DNA of 64,000 nt from Saprospiraceae bacterium (GTDB taxonomy: Bacteria > Bacteroidota > Bacteroidia > Chitinophagales > Saprospiraceae), in contig JAWKLJ010000002.1 of NCBI GenBank assembly GCA_041392805.1, positions 1,937,001-2,001,000 of the forward strand, in the 5' to 3' direction. The position numbers and the translations under genes were made by a program. Below are positions 1 to 9,800 of this stretch, in pieces (the first letter of the stretch is position 1; every line of letters begins with the position of its first letter). The notes beneath the pieces were generated by a model that worked only from the letters and a program-made list of their open reading frames with translations, was not told the DNA's origin and searched no databases.

Positions 1-675
1 AAACAATGGTTAAAGCTATCCTGGCCACTTGTGCTATATGCGATTTTGGGCGGACTGTTACCCGCCTATGATGGCTGGTTGGTAGGCTATTTATTTGATG
101 GAGATGAGAAAATGTTCGCTATTTTCAGGTATGGAGCCCGGGAATTGCCCTTGGCCCTGGCCTTGACCAATGCCTTCTCTTCTGCTATGCTCCCCGAAAT
201 TGCTACTGGAGGCCATGAGGCGCTGATAGAAATGAAACGTAGGTCGGTCAAACTATTTCACTTGCTTTTTCCCCTTTCGCTGTTTTTAATGTTGGCCAGT
301 GATGCCTTATTTCCCCTGCTTTTTAATGAAGATTTTGTAGCTAGTGCTTTTGTTTTTCGCATTTACCTATTGGTTATTATTAGTCGGGTGGTTTTTTCTT
401 CAACCATTTTAATCAGCAGGCAGGATAATGCGATGATCACCAAAATAGGTTTGATCGAATTATTGGTCAATATCTTGAGCAGCTATATCCTGGGTCAATA
501 TTTTGGCATTGCCGGTATTGCGATGGGGACACTCCTTGCCTTCAGTCTGGAGAAAATCTTACAGGTAGCTTATCTTCACTTTCAGCACAAAGTTTCTCCT
601 AAAGATTACCTTGATTTTAAGTGGTTTTTTGGATATTCGGCCCTACTTTTGTTGTCCTTTCTATGGACCCTTTAA
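1..675 (+). CDS. Polysaccharide/oligosaccharide flippase, C-terminal part (MOP superfamily)
   Basis: The reading frame is open from the first base, so this is the 3' end of a gene that begins outside the window. The visible 224 or so residues alternate hydrophobic membrane segments with short basic loops, as in the C-terminal half of Wzx/MATE-like flippases that move lipid-linked glycans across the inner membrane. Repeated helix pairs and a late segment of type YFGIAGIAMGTLLAF are typical of the second bundle. The next gene starts 10 bp downstream, suggesting an operon with the MBL and carboxynorspermidine genes. The family call rests on topology and composition, so substrate is unknown. Confidence 0.65.
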   Translation, partial: KQWLKLSWPLVLYAILGGLLPAYDGWLVGYLFDGDEKMFAIFRYGARELPLALALTNAFSSAMLPEIATGGHEALIEMKRRSVKLFHLLFPLSLFLMLASDALFPLLFNEDFVASAFVFRIYLLVIISRVVFSSTILISRQDNAMITKIGLIELLVNILSSYILGQYFGIAGIAMGTLLAFSLEKILQVAYLHFQHKVSPKDYLDFKWFFGYSALLLLSFLWTL

Positions 676-685
676 TGGCAAATGA

Positions 686-1504
686 ATGATACAATGCAAA
701 TTACCAGGTCTATGCGTGTTTGAAAGCGCCCTTTACCAAACAACGACAACGGTAGTGGATACGGCTGATATGGTTTTGGTCGTAGACCCGAATTGGTTGC
801 CGACAGAGATAGCAAGAGTGGTGCAATATGTCTACACGATAAAGGGAAATCGTCCACTCTACCTTTTATTCACCCACTCTGATTATGACCACATTATCGC
901 CTATCATGCCTTTCCTGGAGCCAAAACCATTGCTTCCGCCTCCTTTGTCGACAATCCTCATAAGGCCAAAGAAATAGAACAAATCAAGGCATTTGATGAT
1001 AAATATTACATTCAGCGGAATTACGCCATTGAATATCCCCATATTGATATTGAGATTGCCAAAGAGGAAGACTATATTGCTTTTGAAAACACCCGTATTC
1101 GATTTTGGATGGCGCCAGGCCACAATCGGGACGGACTTTTTGCCCTGATTGAACCCTTAGGCATTTGGATTGTTGGAGATTATTTATCAGATATCGAATT
1201 TCCATTTATTTATCACAGTCTAAGTGATTATGAGGAGACACTGGAAAAGGCGGGTAACATCCTATCTACATCCAGACCAAAGGTCTTGGTGCCAGGCCAT
1301 GGAAACGCTTGTTTTGAAGGGAGTGAGATGCAAAATCGGCTCAGGGTGTCCAGTGACTACCTCCAACGATTGCGTCTACATATAGAGGGTAAAACCGAAT
1401 TTGATGAACAATGGCTGTGGGACCAATACCATTTTCCTTTAGGAATGAAAGTTATGCATGAAGAAAACATTAAAATAATCACCAAAGCATTAAATAAACG
1501 CTAA
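686..1504 (+). CDS. Metallo-beta-lactamase-fold hydrolase
   Basis: A 272-residue single-domain MBL-fold protein without a signal peptide, so probably cytoplasmic. The metal site is visible as H64-S-D66-Y-D68-H69, H146 in APGH, D165 in VGDYLSD and H205 in VPGHG. The second histidine of the usual HxHxDH is aspartate here, a substitution that may alter metal occupancy, as an acidic residue at this place does in flavodiiron proteins (family knowledge). It sits 10 bp after the flippase gene and 4 bp before the carboxynorspermidine dehydrogenase, so co-transcription is very likely. The substrate cannot be read from sequence; a role near polyamine metabolism is only a guess from context. Confidence 0.8.
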   Translation: MIQCKLPGLCVFESALYQTTTTVVDTADMVLVVDPNWLPTEIARVVQYVYTIKGNRPLYLLFTHSDYDHIIAYHAFPGAKTIASASFVDNPHKAKEIEQIKAFDDKYYIQRNYAIEYPHIDIEIAKEEDYIAFENTRIRFWMAPGHNRDGLFALIEPLGIWIVGDYLSDIEFPFIYHSLSDYEETLEKAGNILSTSRPKVLVPGHGNACFEGSEMQNRLRVSSDYLQRLRLHIEGKTEFDEQWLWDQYHFPLGMKVMHEENIKIITKALNKR

Positions 1505-1508
1505 TTAG

Positions 1509-2714
1509 ATGTCGAAAGTTTTGATCATTGGGGCCGGTGGGGTCGGCCGGGTTGTAGCTTACAAATGCGCCCAACATCCCGAAGTTTTTTCTCATATTAT
1601 GTTGGCGAGTCGCACCCAGTCTAAATGTGACGAAATCATCGCTGATGTCAAAAGAGATACAGGTCATCAGTATTTGGAAACAGCAAAAGTGGATGCCGAA
1701 AACGTACCTGAACTGGTGCGACTCATCCGGTCTTTTCAACCCAAGCTGGTCCTGCACGTCGCTTTACCCTATCAAGATTTGACCATCATGGATGCTTGTC
1801 TCGAAGCTGGCGTCAATTACCTGGACACGGCCAATTACGAACCCAAAGACGAAGCCAAATTCGAGTACAGCTGGCAATGGGCATACCAGGATCGCTTTAA
1901 AGAGGCGGGGCTGATGGCTGTCTTAGGTTGTGGTTTTGATCCAGGGGTGACGAGCATTTTTACAGCGCGGGCTGCCAAGCATCATTTTGACGAAATCCAC
2001 TACCTGGATATTGTAGATTGCAATGCGGGTGACCATGGCAAGGCTTTTGCGACCAATTTCAATCCAGAGATTAATATTCGGGAAATTACCCAGAAAGGCC
2101 GTTATTATGAAAATGGAAAATGGATTGAAACCGAACCCCACGAGATTTCGATGGATCTTCATTACCCCAATATCGGACCAAAAAGGTCTTACCTCATCTA
2201 TCACGAGGAATTGGAGTCATTGGTCAAGCATTTCCCAACCCTAAAACGAGCCCGCTTTTGGATGACTTTTGGCCAGGAATACCTTACGCACCTTCGCGTG
2301 ATCCAAAATATTGGAATGGCCCGAATCGATGCAGTCAAGTACAAAGGCATCGATATCATTCCCCTGGAGTTTCTGAAAGCCGTCTTACCTGATCCCGGCG
2401 AATTAGGCGAAAACTACACTGGCGAAACCTCCATTGGTTGCCGGATAAAGGGGATCAAAGACGGTAAAGAAAAGACCTATTATATCTGGAACAACTGCAG
2501 CCATGAGGCGGCCTATAAAGAAACGGGTGCCCAAGGTGTTTCCTATACGACTGGCGTGCCTGCTATGATCGGCGCCATGATGATGATGACCGGTAAATGG
2601 ACCGGCAAAGGCGTCTTTAATGTGGAAGAATTCAACCCTGATCCTTTCTTGGAGAAACTCGGAGAATACGGTTTACCATGGGAGGAAAAAACGGGAATAG
2701 ACCTGGAATTTTAA
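1509..2714 (+). CDS. Carboxynorspermidine dehydrogenase (saccharopine dehydrogenase family)
   Basis: This 401-residue protein begins with a Rossmann dinucleotide-binding motif (IIGAGGVG, residues 6-13), followed by the saccharopine dehydrogenase-like catalytic domain with the CGFDPGVTSIF segment typical of carboxynorspermidine dehydrogenases. The enzyme condenses aspartate beta-semialdehyde with a diamine (putrescine or diaminopropane) and reduces the Schiff base to carboxyspermidine or carboxynorspermidine using NADPH. The decarboxylase gene follows after 4 bp, which confirms the pathway. Length fits the family (about 400). The product chain length, spermidine or norspermidine, cannot be decided here; spermidine is the usual product in Bacteroidota. 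Confidence 0.92.
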   Translation: MSKVLIIGAGGVGRVVAYKCAQHPEVFSHIMLASRTQSKCDEIIADVKRDTGHQYLETAKVDAENVPELVRLIRSFQPKLVLHVALPYQDLTIMDACLEAGVNYLDTANYEPKDEAKFEYSWQWAYQDRFKEAGLMAVLGCGFDPGVTSIFTARAAKHHFDEIHYLDIVDCNAGDHGKAFATNFNPEINIREITQKGRYYENGKWIETEPHEISMDLHYPNIGPKRSYLIYHEELESLVKHFPTLKRARFWMTFGQEYLTHLRVIQNIGMARIDAVKYKGIDIIPLEFLKAVLPDPGELGENYTGETSIGCRIKGIKDGKEKTYYIWNNCSHEAAYKETGAQGVSYTTGVPAMIGAMMMMTGKWTGKGVFNVEEFNPDPFLEKLGEYGLPWEEKTGIDLEF

Positions 2715-2718
2715 TTCA

Positions 2719-3858
2719 ATGAATATAAATTATCAAGCGGTGCCTTCGCCCTCCTTTGTGTTGGAGGAGGCCCGCCTTCGTCAAAATCTGACCCTGATTC
2801 AAGGTGTCCAGGAAGCTGCGGATGTCTCTATTATCCTGGCCCTGAAAGGCTTTTCGATGTGGAAGGTTTTCCCCTTTGTCAAGCAATACTTGAAGGGAGC
2901 AACGGCTAGTTCACTGTATGAAGCTCGACTTATTTTTGAGGAAATGGGGGTTAAAGCACATACCTATTCACCGGCCTATCTCCCCGACGAATTTGAGGAA
3001 ATACTTGGTTATAGTAGTCATATTACCTTTAATTCCATTAGTGAATACCATCGTTACCAAAAACGCCTGGCAGCTTTTCCTGTCAAAGTATCGCCAGGTA
3101 TCCGCGTCAACCCAGAGTACTCGCCCGTGGAAGTTGCACTATACAACCCAGCCGCCCCAGGATCCAGATTGGGCGAAATGGTGGAAGCTTTTGCAGCCGG
3201 TCTGCCGGAGGGCGTCGAAGGTTTGCATTTTCACACCCTTTGCGAATCAGGGGCCGATGACCTGGAAAAGGTATTGGCCGCATTCGAAAAGCGCTTTGCC
3301 CATTTTTTGCCCCAACTCAAATGGGTCAACTTTGGCGGCGGACACCTGATGACGCGCAAAGGCTATGATCTAGATTTACTAATACGCCTGTTAAAGGACT
3401 TTAGGCAGCGGCATGGCGTGGAGGTGATCCTGGAGCCAGGAAGCGCCATCGCCTGGGAAACGGGTGTTTTAGTCGCTTCGGTCCTGGATATCATCGAAAG
3501 CAGAGGCATTAAAACAGCCATTTTGGATGTCTCCTTTACGGCCCACATGCCCGATACCTTGGAAATGCCCTATCGCCCCCGTATTGTCGGCGCCAGCGAT
3601 CCCGTCGAGGGCCTCCCCACCTATCGAATGGGCGGTGTGAGTTGCCTGGCTGGCGATTTTATGTCAGCCTATAGCTTTCCGCATGAACTTCAAGTGGGAG
3701 ATCGGGTTATATTGGAAGATATGATCCATTATACGATGGTCAAAACCACCATGTTTAATGGGGTAAAGCATCCTAGTATATGTATTTGGAAGGAGAACGG
3801 AAGTTTGGAGGTCGTCAGAACCTTCCAGTACGAAGATTACAAGCACCGAATGTCATAA
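2719..3858 (+). CDS. nspC: Carboxynorspermidine decarboxylase
   Basis: A 379-residue PLP-dependent decarboxylase of the alanine racemase fold (fold type III). The PLP lysine is K43 in ILALKGF, and the late glycine-rich and HTLCESGADD segments match the NspC family. It decarboxylates carboxynorspermidine or carboxyspermidine to the triamine, the last step after the preceding dehydrogenase. The two genes are 4 bp apart and almost certainly translated from one mRNA. The open frame ends shortly before an A/T-rich hairpin that may terminate the operon. Family assignment is firm; substrate preference is not visible. Confidence 0.92.
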   Translation: MNINYQAVPSPSFVLEEARLRQNLTLIQGVQEAADVSIILALKGFSMWKVFPFVKQYLKGATASSLYEARLIFEEMGVKAHTYSPAYLPDEFEEILGYSSHITFNSISEYHRYQKRLAAFPVKVSPGIRVNPEYSPVEVALYNPAAPGSRLGEMVEAFAAGLPEGVEGLHFHTLCESGADDLEKVLAAFEKRFAHFLPQLKWVNFGGGHLMTRKGYDLDLLIRLLKDFRQRHGVEVILEPGSAIAWETGVLVASVLDIIESRGIKTAILDVSFTAHMPDTLEMPYRPRIVGASDPVEGLPTYRMGGVSCLAGDFMSAYSFPHELQVGDRVILEDMIHYTMVKTTMFNGVKHPSICIWKENGSLEVVRTFQYEDYKHRMS

Positions 3859-3867
3859 AATACAAAT

Positions 3868-3896
3868 CTTAAAAAACAGTTAAACGTTTTTTTAAG
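3868..3896 (+). terminator. Possible A/T-rich terminator hairpin
   Basis: CTTAAAAAAC pairs with GTTTTTTTAAG around an 8-nt loop just after nspC. The stem is long but contains little GC, so it may act as a weak terminator or only as part of the intergenic region before the M16 gene. Confidence 0.35.
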
Positions 3897-3957
3897 TTAT
3901 ATTTAAAGACAAATACTAGCGACCTTACCATACATTTTTTCATAAAAATAGAACCAG

Positions 3958-6720
3958 ATGCGTTTAAAAATGCTTTTCACTGCGCTTTTCGCTGTATTAT
4001 TCGCGAATTTTTCTTTGCAAGCGCAGAAACCCGCTGTTGAAAAACTTCCTGAGGGAATCGAAAAGGTGACCTCTGTAGAAGGGATTACTGAATATTTATT
4101 GACCTCAAATGGTTTGAAAATCCTACTTTTCCCCGACCCGTCTCAACCCACCATTACGGTCAATATAACTTACCTCGTAGGTTCTCGTCACGAGGCATAC
4201 GGAGAGACAGGGATGGCCCACTTGCTAGAACACCTTGTTTTCAAAGGAACGCCTAATCACCCGAATATTCCACAAGAATTGACGGAGCACGGCGCACGAC
4301 CAAATGGTACCACCAGTGTAGACCGGACCAACTATTTTGAAACTTTTTCTGCTACCGAAGAAAACCTGAAATGGGCCCTGGATTTGGAAGCCGATCGAAT
4401 GGTCAACTCTTTTATTGCCAAAAAAGACCTGGACAGTGAGATGACCGTGGTGAGAAATGAATTCGAAAGGGGCGAAAATAGTCCTGGCCGTATTCTTTCT
4501 CAAAGAATCTATTCTTCAGCCTTCTTGTGGCACAATTATGGTAAATCGACCATTGGGGCACGTTCGGATATAGAACAAGTGCCGATTGAGCGACTACAAG
4601 GTTTTTACCGCAAATATTATCAACCAGATAATGCTGTATTGGCGGTATCTGGAAAGATTAATGTGTTGGAAACCTTAAAATTAATTTCTGAGTATTTTGG
4701 TAAGATACCTAAGCCTGACAGGGTGCTTTACAAAACCTATACAAAAGAACCTACCCAAGATGGAGAACGCTTGGTTACCCTGAAACGAACGGGAGACGTC
4801 CAAGCGGTGGCTTGTGCTTATCATACGGCTCCTGCTTCTCATCCGGATAATACCAAGTTAGATGTCTTGATGGAGATTTTGACTAACGAGCCATCTGGTA
4901 GATTATATAAAGCATTGGTAGAATCAGAGCTGGCCGCTTCTCAATGGGGATCTATCCGTTCGATGAGGGAATCCAGTGTCGCTTATTTCTCAGCAGATGT
5001 GCTAAAGGAGAAATCTTTAGAAGAAGCTAAAAATATAATGCTTCAAACTATTGATGAAATAGGCGATAATCCGCCCACAGAGGAAGAAGTAGAAAGAGCC
5101 AAATCCAGTTTGCTGAAAAACTTTGAACTCTTTTTTAAGAACTCTTCCAGCGTTGGATTAGCTATCAGTGAATTTGTAGCAATGGGCGACTGGCGACTAG
5201 CCTTTATCTACCGGGACCAGTTGGAGAAAGTAACCTTGGAGGACGTGGTAATGGTCTCTAAAAAATACTTTAAACCATCCAATCGGACGGTTGGCCTATT
5301 CATTCCAGAAGAAAACCCCGATCGGGTAGATATCCCAGATATGCCCAATATCGAGGAATTGGTGAAAGATTATAAGGGCCGTGCTGAGATTTCAGCTGGA
5401 GAGGAATTTGATCCCTCACCTGCTAATATTGATGCCCGAACCCAAAAAGATGAAATCCCTAATTCCTTGGAATTCGCCTTCCTGACCAAAGAAACCCGAG
5501 GTGATGCGGTGGTAGGTCGGATGACGCTCCGTTTCGGAGATGCTAAGCGGTTGAGCGGCAAAGCCATGGTCGCTCAGTTGACTGCCGCTATGCTCGATAA
5601 GGGAACCACTAAAATGGATCGCCAGAAGATTCAGGATGAACTGGATCGTCTCAAATCGCGCGTAAGGATATTTGGCGGTGGTGCGGCAGCAAGTGTTTCC
5701 CTGGAATCAGATCGCGAACACCTGCCCGAATTAATTTCGTTGGTAGGAGATATGTTTAAGTCACCTAGCTTTCCGGAAGCAGAATTTGAAAAATTAAAGC
5801 AAGAACGAATTGCCGCTATCGAACAACAACGGTCCGATCCACAAGCTTTAGCCTCTCAAAAATTGAGCCGCGTGATGAATAATTATTCAAAAGATGACAT
5901 TCGTTATGCGATGGATTTCGACGAACAATTGGCGGCGATCAATGCAGTGACCATAGACGATGTGAAGAAATTCCATAAAGATTTTTATGGTTCAACTGAC
6001 GGCACGGTTTCATTGGTAGGCGATTTTGACGATGGTGTGGCTAAGAAAGCCCTTGCCAAGACTTTTATGGACTGGAAAAGCCCTGGCAAATACACCAGGA
6101 TTAAGGACGAACATTACGAGCCAAAGCCAGTGAACGAAACCATCAATACGCCAGATAAGGCCAATGCGACTTTCTTCGCTGCTCTTAGCCTGCCTATCGG
6201 TCAGGATCATCCTGATTACGCGGCAATGACATTGGGCAATTATATGTTGGGTGGTGGATTTCTCAACTCTCGACTGGCTTCCCGTATTCGGGGCAAAGAT
6301 GGCTTGAGCTACGGTGTCGGTTCTCGCTTCACCGGCGACCCCTTGGATGAAACGGGTTCCTTTTTCGCTTATGCCATTTACGCTCCTGAGAATGCCGAAA
6401 AACTAGATAAAGCCTTCCGGGAAGAGATCGAAAAAGTGGTCAAAGAAGGTTTTACACCAGAAGAAATTGAGGCCGCCAAATCCGGTTGGTTACAAAGCCA
6501 GCAGGTAAGCCGCGCTCAGGATAATGGATTGGCCGGAAAACTCGAATCGAATCTTTTCTTGAACAGGGATTTGAGTTGGGATGAGGCACTGGAAAAGAAA
6601 GTAGCTAATTTGACGCCAAAGGATATTCATAAAGCGATGATCAAATACTTGGACATCAATAAAATGGTCATGATTAAAGCTGGAGATTTCGAAAAGGCAG
6701 CAAAGTCAGATAAGCCTTAG
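3958..6720 (+). CDS. Exported M16 zinc peptidase, two-unit (PqqL/insulinase-like)
   Basis: A 920-residue protein with a signal peptide (about residues 1-22, ending LQAQ) and two tandem M16 units. The N-terminal unit carries the inverted zinc motif H88-L-L-E91-H92 followed by an M16 glutamate region (NEFERGENSP). The second half, from about residue 490, has the M16 fold but lacks the HxxEH motif, as expected of the non-catalytic partner in fused pitrilysin-type clamshell proteases. It probably degrades peptides in the periplasm. It stands alone between the polyamine operon and a convergent gene, with a palindromic repeat filling the 132-bp gap at its 3' end. Confidence 0.93.
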   Translation: MRLKMLFTALFAVLFANFSLQAQKPAVEKLPEGIEKVTSVEGITEYLLTSNGLKILLFPDPSQPTITVNITYLVGSRHEAYGETGMAHLLEHLVFKGTPNHPNIPQELTEHGARPNGTTSVDRTNYFETFSATEENLKWALDLEADRMVNSFIAKKDLDSEMTVVRNEFERGENSPGRILSQRIYSSAFLWHNYGKSTIGARSDIEQVPIERLQGFYRKYYQPDNAVLAVSGKINVLETLKLISEYFGKIPKPDRVLYKTYTKEPTQDGERLVTLKRTGDVQAVACAYHTAPASHPDNTKLDVLMEILTNEPSGRLYKALVESELAASQWGSIRSMRESSVAYFSADVLKEKSLEEAKNIMLQTIDEIGDNPPTEEEVERAKSSLLKNFELFFKNSSSVGLAISEFVAMGDWRLAFIYRDQLEKVTLEDVVMVSKKYFKPSNRTVGLFIPEENPDRVDIPDMPNIEELVKDYKGRAEISAGEEFDPSPANIDARTQKDEIPNSLEFAFLTKETRGDAVVGRMTLRFGDAKRLSGKAMVAQLTAAMLDKGTTKMDRQKIQDELDRLKSRVRIFGGGAAASVSLESDREHLPELISLVGDMFKSPSFPEAEFEKLKQERIAAIEQQRSDPQALASQKLSRVMNNYSKDDIRYAMDFDEQLAAINAVTIDDVKKFHKDFYGSTDGTVSLVGDFDDGVAKKALAKTFMDWKSPGKYTRIKDEHYEPKPVNETINTPDKANATFFAALSLPIGQDHPDYAAMTLGNYMLGGGFLNSRLASRIRGKDGLSYGVGSRFTGDPLDETGSFFAYAIYAPENAEKLDKAFREEIEKVVKEGFTPEEIEAAKSGWLQSQQVSRAQDNGLAGKLESNLFLNRDLSWDEALEKKVANLTPKDIHKAMIKYLDINKMVMIKAGDFEKAAKSDKP

Positions 6721-6764
6721 GCTGTTTGAAAAATGGGCACTGAAAGCCCTGGTTTAATTTAAAG

Positions 6765-6838
6765 AATTCGTGAAAATTCGTGCTAATTCGTGGCTAAACT
6801 AAAAAATAAGCCACGAATTGACACGAATTTCACGAATT
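6765..6838. repeat. Palindromic CACGAATT-family repeat between convergent genes
   Basis: Three spaced AATTCGTG units (ending AATTCGTGGCT at 6795) are mirrored after a 13-bp centre by AGCCACGAATT and two more CACGAATT units. The arms are about 30 bp each and almost perfectly complementary. The same units make up the long array at 33381-34117. The position between two convergent stop codons suits a bidirectional terminator, or an insertion tolerated there. Confidence 0.85.
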
Positions 6839-6852
6839 ATACACCTCTACCT

Positions 6853-9800
6853 CTAATTCACCGTAGGCTTTTCCTTCATCATAATCGGATCTACCGATTT
6901 TTCCCGAATCATTCGATTAAGCTCAGGAATTTCCTCGTTGACCACCTTTCTAAATTTCTGCAATTCCACATCAATTTGCTTGGTCAATTCTTCCTTAACC
7001 GCATAGGATTGAGCAGTCGGCCTAAAATCGCCATTGCCATTCAAGCTATTCAAATGTGCCAGCTTGTTGGTCAATTTTATTGGATAATTCAAAGGGTCTT
7101 GGCTACTTCGATTTTTGGTTTGATAAAGTGACTCCTCTACAGCTGTCAGCTTCTTGGTAATCGATTTTGCCTTTTCGATGACTTCCTCCATTTTTTCATC
7201 GCCTTTCAGCTTGTCAGAATAGGACTTGATCTGATCTCGAATATCTCGGATATCAATGATCGCCTGGTGCGCCTCGGAAGCTTTTTCAACCACTTCGCGG
7301 AGGAATTCCGATTGAGCTTGTAAGTCCTCCATGCTTGATTCTGAGCGAGGATCCTTCAGAATTTCGAAGGTTTGTTCCTGACTTTTGTCACCCATTGTCA
7401 GCCTAACCTTGTAGGTGCCTGGGATTACCTTGTTGCCCGTCAGCCGTCCTGCCCACATGATCAATCCTGGAAAGGTTTTTCCTGATGGATAACGCATATT
7501 CCAGACAAAACGATTGCCGTTTTCTTTGACCTCCAGTTTATCTTCCCTTTCCTTCGCTTTTGTGGAGAATTCTTTGATTAATTCGCCACTCATCTCCAGA
7601 AAACTTAGTTTGACTTCAATGGAGTCTGCTGGTTTTTGGGCCAGGTAAAAATGAACCATTACGCCGCCCGGGTGGTTGTCTCCTTCTGTTTTAGACGGCC
7701 GCCCAAAACCCCCTCCGCCACCTATTCGGTAGCTCGGCATGGGTTGGTAGAGGTGCATGTTACTCTGCGACATTTTGTTATCCAATTGGTGGAGAACAGT
7801 CAGGTCATCAATCATCCAAAAGCTCCTACCTTGGGTGGCAGCAATGAGGTTGTCATTTTTTATAGTAAGATCAGTAATAGGTACAATAGGCAAATTGAGT
7901 TGCATAGGCTGCCAGTGCTCTCCATCGTCAAAAGACATATACATGCCTGTTTCAGTACCTGCATAAAGCAATCCTTTACGTTTCGGATCTGCCCTGACTA
8001 CCCGTGTAAAATGCTCCTTATCAATACCATTGGTAATTAATTTCCAGCTTTTACCGTAGTCTTTGGTTCGATATAGATAGGGGGTATAATCACCTAATTT
8101 GTAACGGGTACCTGCCACATAGGCACCACCTTTCACAAAAGGATCGACATCAATACTATTAATCATCATCCATTCTGGCATGCCTTTGGGGCTTACATTT
8201 TCCCAATTGCCGCCGCCATTTCGAGAAACATGGATCAAACCATCATCAGAACCCACCCAGAGCAAGTCTTTTTCCATGGGTGATTCCGTCATGGCAAAAA
8301 TGGTACAATAATATTCAACACTGGTATTATCCTGGGTAATCGGTCCACCCGAGGTTTGCATCCTGGAGGTGTCATTTCGTGTAAGGTCTGGGCTGATGAT
8401 TTCCCAGGATTGCCCGCCATTGGTACTGGTGTGCAATTGATTAGACCCAGCATAAATTTTCTTCTCATCATGAGGCGAGAAAAAGATAGGAAAATTCCAC
8501 TGGAAGCGATAGCGCATGCCCACTGCACCATAACCCATCGGATTATCAGGCCAGACATTAATCGCTTGGCTTTGCTTGGTTCGGTGGTTTTCTCTGGTCA
8601 GCAAACCGCCATAACTTCCACCAAAAACGACATCATTATCGGTTGGGTCGACTGCTAAATGGGCACTTTCGCCACCAGCAGTAGGTTCCCAGTCACGTTC
8701 CCCTATAGAACCGCCATCTGTTCTATGAGCAATTCTTACCGTAGAATTATCCTGCTGTGCGCCATAAATCCGGTAGGGGAAATGGTTGTCTGTCACGACC
8801 CGATAAAATTGAGCTGTGGGTTGGTTATGGTAAGTTGACCAATTTTCACCCCCATCAAAGCTCACCTGAGCACCCCCATCATCAGCAATGACCATTCGTT
8901 GGTTGTCCTCAGGTGCAATCCATAGATCATGGTGATCGCCATGAGGTGCATTATAGGATTTGAACGATCTACCGCCATCTGTAGATTTATGATAAGAAAC
9001 ATTCATCACGTAAACGATATCTTCATCTTTCGAATCTGCGTAGATTTTGCTATAATACCAGGCTCTTTGGCGAAGAGAACGATCTTCATTTACCTTTGTC
9101 CAGTTTTCACCTCCGTCATCGGAGCGGAAAACGCCCCCTTTTTCATTTTCTATAATGGCATAAATCCTATCGGAATTAACGGGAGAAACCGTAACCCCGA
9201 TAACGCCCAAGGTGCCTTGCGGCAAACCCTTATTTTTCGAAATATTAGTCCAGGTATCTCCTCCGTCGGTGCTTTTCCAGAGTGCGGAGCCCTCTCCGCC
9301 GCTATCCAGACTATAGGGTGTACGGCGGATTCGCCAGGTAGTAGCAAAAATAATCCGAGGGTTATTAGGGTCTAAGACCAACTCTGCCGCACCTGCATCT
9401 GCATTGGCAAATAGAATTTTTTCCCACGTTGTTCCCCCATCCTTACTCCGGTAAACCCCTCTTTCATCGCTGGATTTGTATAAATCACCTAGCACCGCTG
9501 CATAAACGAGGTCAGGGTTTTTTGGATGAATCCTAATCCTTGGGATATGCCGGGAATTGGGTAGGCCAATGTGTTTCCATGTTTTGCCGGCATCGACGGT
9601 TTTGTACATGCCATAGCCATAGGAAACATTTCCGCGCACAGTGAATTCGCCGCCGCCGACATAGATCACATTAGGGTCATATTCGCTCACAGCAACAGCA
9701 CCAATAGATCCGCCAAAATAGCCATCAGAGATGTTCTCCCAGGTTTGCCCCCCGTCTTTAGTGCGCCATACGCCGCCTCCTGTTGAACCGAAGTAATAAA

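Noticed and set aside
8929..9375. 148-residue frame opposite the VPS10-type gene
   Set aside because: It is antisense to a well-supported gene with repeated Asp-box motifs.
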